From positions 1 through 6,829 of the forward strand of contig JABEUP010000219.1 in assembly GCA_013044365.1 (NCBI GenBank): a stretch of 6,829 bases of DNA, written 5' to 3'. The stretch comes from Acidimicrobiaceae bacterium. GTDB taxonomy: Bacteria > Actinomycetota > Acidimicrobiia > Acidimicrobiales > Acidimicrobiaceae. Position numbers and translations under genes: made by a program. Positions 6,485 to 6,829 of this stretch are shown one piece after another (position 1 is the stretch's first letter; each line of letters starts with the position of its first letter). The notes beneath the pieces were generated by a model. It ran no database searches, was not told where the DNA came from, and saw only the letters and a program-made list of their open reading frames with translations.

Positions 6485-6829
6485 TCAGTTCTCCAGGACC
6501 CAACGTGGCGGATACCCGGCAATTATTGCGCTGATCACATCCACAACCTGACGCGTACCAGCCACGTCATGCACTCTGAAGACCTTTGCGCCTTTTACTG
6601 CGCCAATTGCGGCAGCAGAAAGAGACCCCATCCGCCGCTCTGAAACTGCCTTGCCGAGCACCTCTCCCACGAACCCTTTGTTAGAAGCCGAAATGAACAC
6701 AGGGTATCCAAGTTGACCCAACTCCTGCGTGGACAACAAAAGCTCCAGGGACTGAGCGGTGGTCTTGCCCAGGTCGAATCCGGCATCGACCAAAATACTC
6801 TCCCGACCAATTCCTGCCGCAAGTGCGCG
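6485..6829 (-). CDS. folP: Dihydropteroate synthase, C-terminal part (cut by window edge)
   Basis: Dihydropteroate synthase joins p-aminobenzoate to a pterin pyrophosphate in folate synthesis. Only the last 114 residues are in the window; the frame stays open to position 6829 (visible start RALAAGIGRESILVDAG). Landmarks of the TIM barrel's second half are VDAGFDLGKT (the usual DPGFGFGK strand), PVFISASNKGFVG (the SRK-loop strand, with Lys kept and Arg replaced by Asn), SERRMGSLSAAA and the closing KVFRVHDVAGT with the phosphate-binding Arg and His. The Asn in the SNK loop is a feature I recall from actinobacterial FolP and FolP2 proteins, so it may be lineage-typical. A FolP2-like paralogue cannot be excluded without the N-terminal half. 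The TGA stop is one base from the holA ATG. Confidence 0.9.
   Translation of the reverse strand, partial: RALAAGIGRESILVDAGFDLGKTTAQSLELLLSTQELGQLGYPVFISASNKGFVGEVLGKAVSERRMGSLSAAAIGAVKGAKVFRVHDVAGTRQVVDVISAIIAGYPPRWVLEN

Overview
The window is a chromosomal segment that looks like it comes from a moderate-GC member of the Actinomycetota, possibly an Acidimicrobiia-like lineage. This is inferred from three things: the flavour of LepA (the SGKTGEGV motif after NKID and the DQYRGVV stretch), the SNK-type loop in the dihydropteroate synthase fragment, and the closeness of holA, rpsT and lepA, a neighbourhood I recall as common in Actinomycetota. No search was possible, so the taxon is an informed guess. 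All clearly recognised genes have housekeeping or common accessory functions. I see no insertion sequence, CRISPR array, tRNA, rRNA or phage gene.

Layout from left to right. Positions 1-339 hold no convincing gene and lie downstream of lepA. lepA (elongation factor 4) occupies 340-2130 on the minus strand. A 128-bp divergent intergenic region separates it from rpsT (ribosomal protein bS20, 2259-2525, plus strand), which ends in a clean hairpin terminator. A spacer of about 470 bp follows. It holds an imperfect hairpin and a small 42-codon reading frame that ends 2 nt before a cation diffusion facilitator gene (2996-4090, plus strand) with a histidine-rich N-terminus. This gene converges on ald (alanine dehydrogenase, 4117-5193, minus strand) with a 26-bp gap. 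A structured 279-bp intergenic region (a GC-rich hairpin, a nested palindrome and a possible ald promoter) separates ald from holA (DNA polymerase III delta, 5473-6483, minus strand). holA is coupled to the 3' end of folP (dihydropteroate synthase, cut by the right window edge).

Functionally, folP-holA form one minus-strand transcription unit, and ald is probably a separate one behind its own promoter. lepA and rpsT are divergent translation genes. The CDF exporter is a stand-alone gene, possibly with a short leader frame. The CDF/ald convergent pair sits between holA and rpsT and may be a lineage-specific insertion into that neighbourhood. The parts most worth a second look are the two structured intergenic regions (2526-2995 and 5194-5472) rather than the proteins. 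I do not find strong evidence for an undescribed system here.
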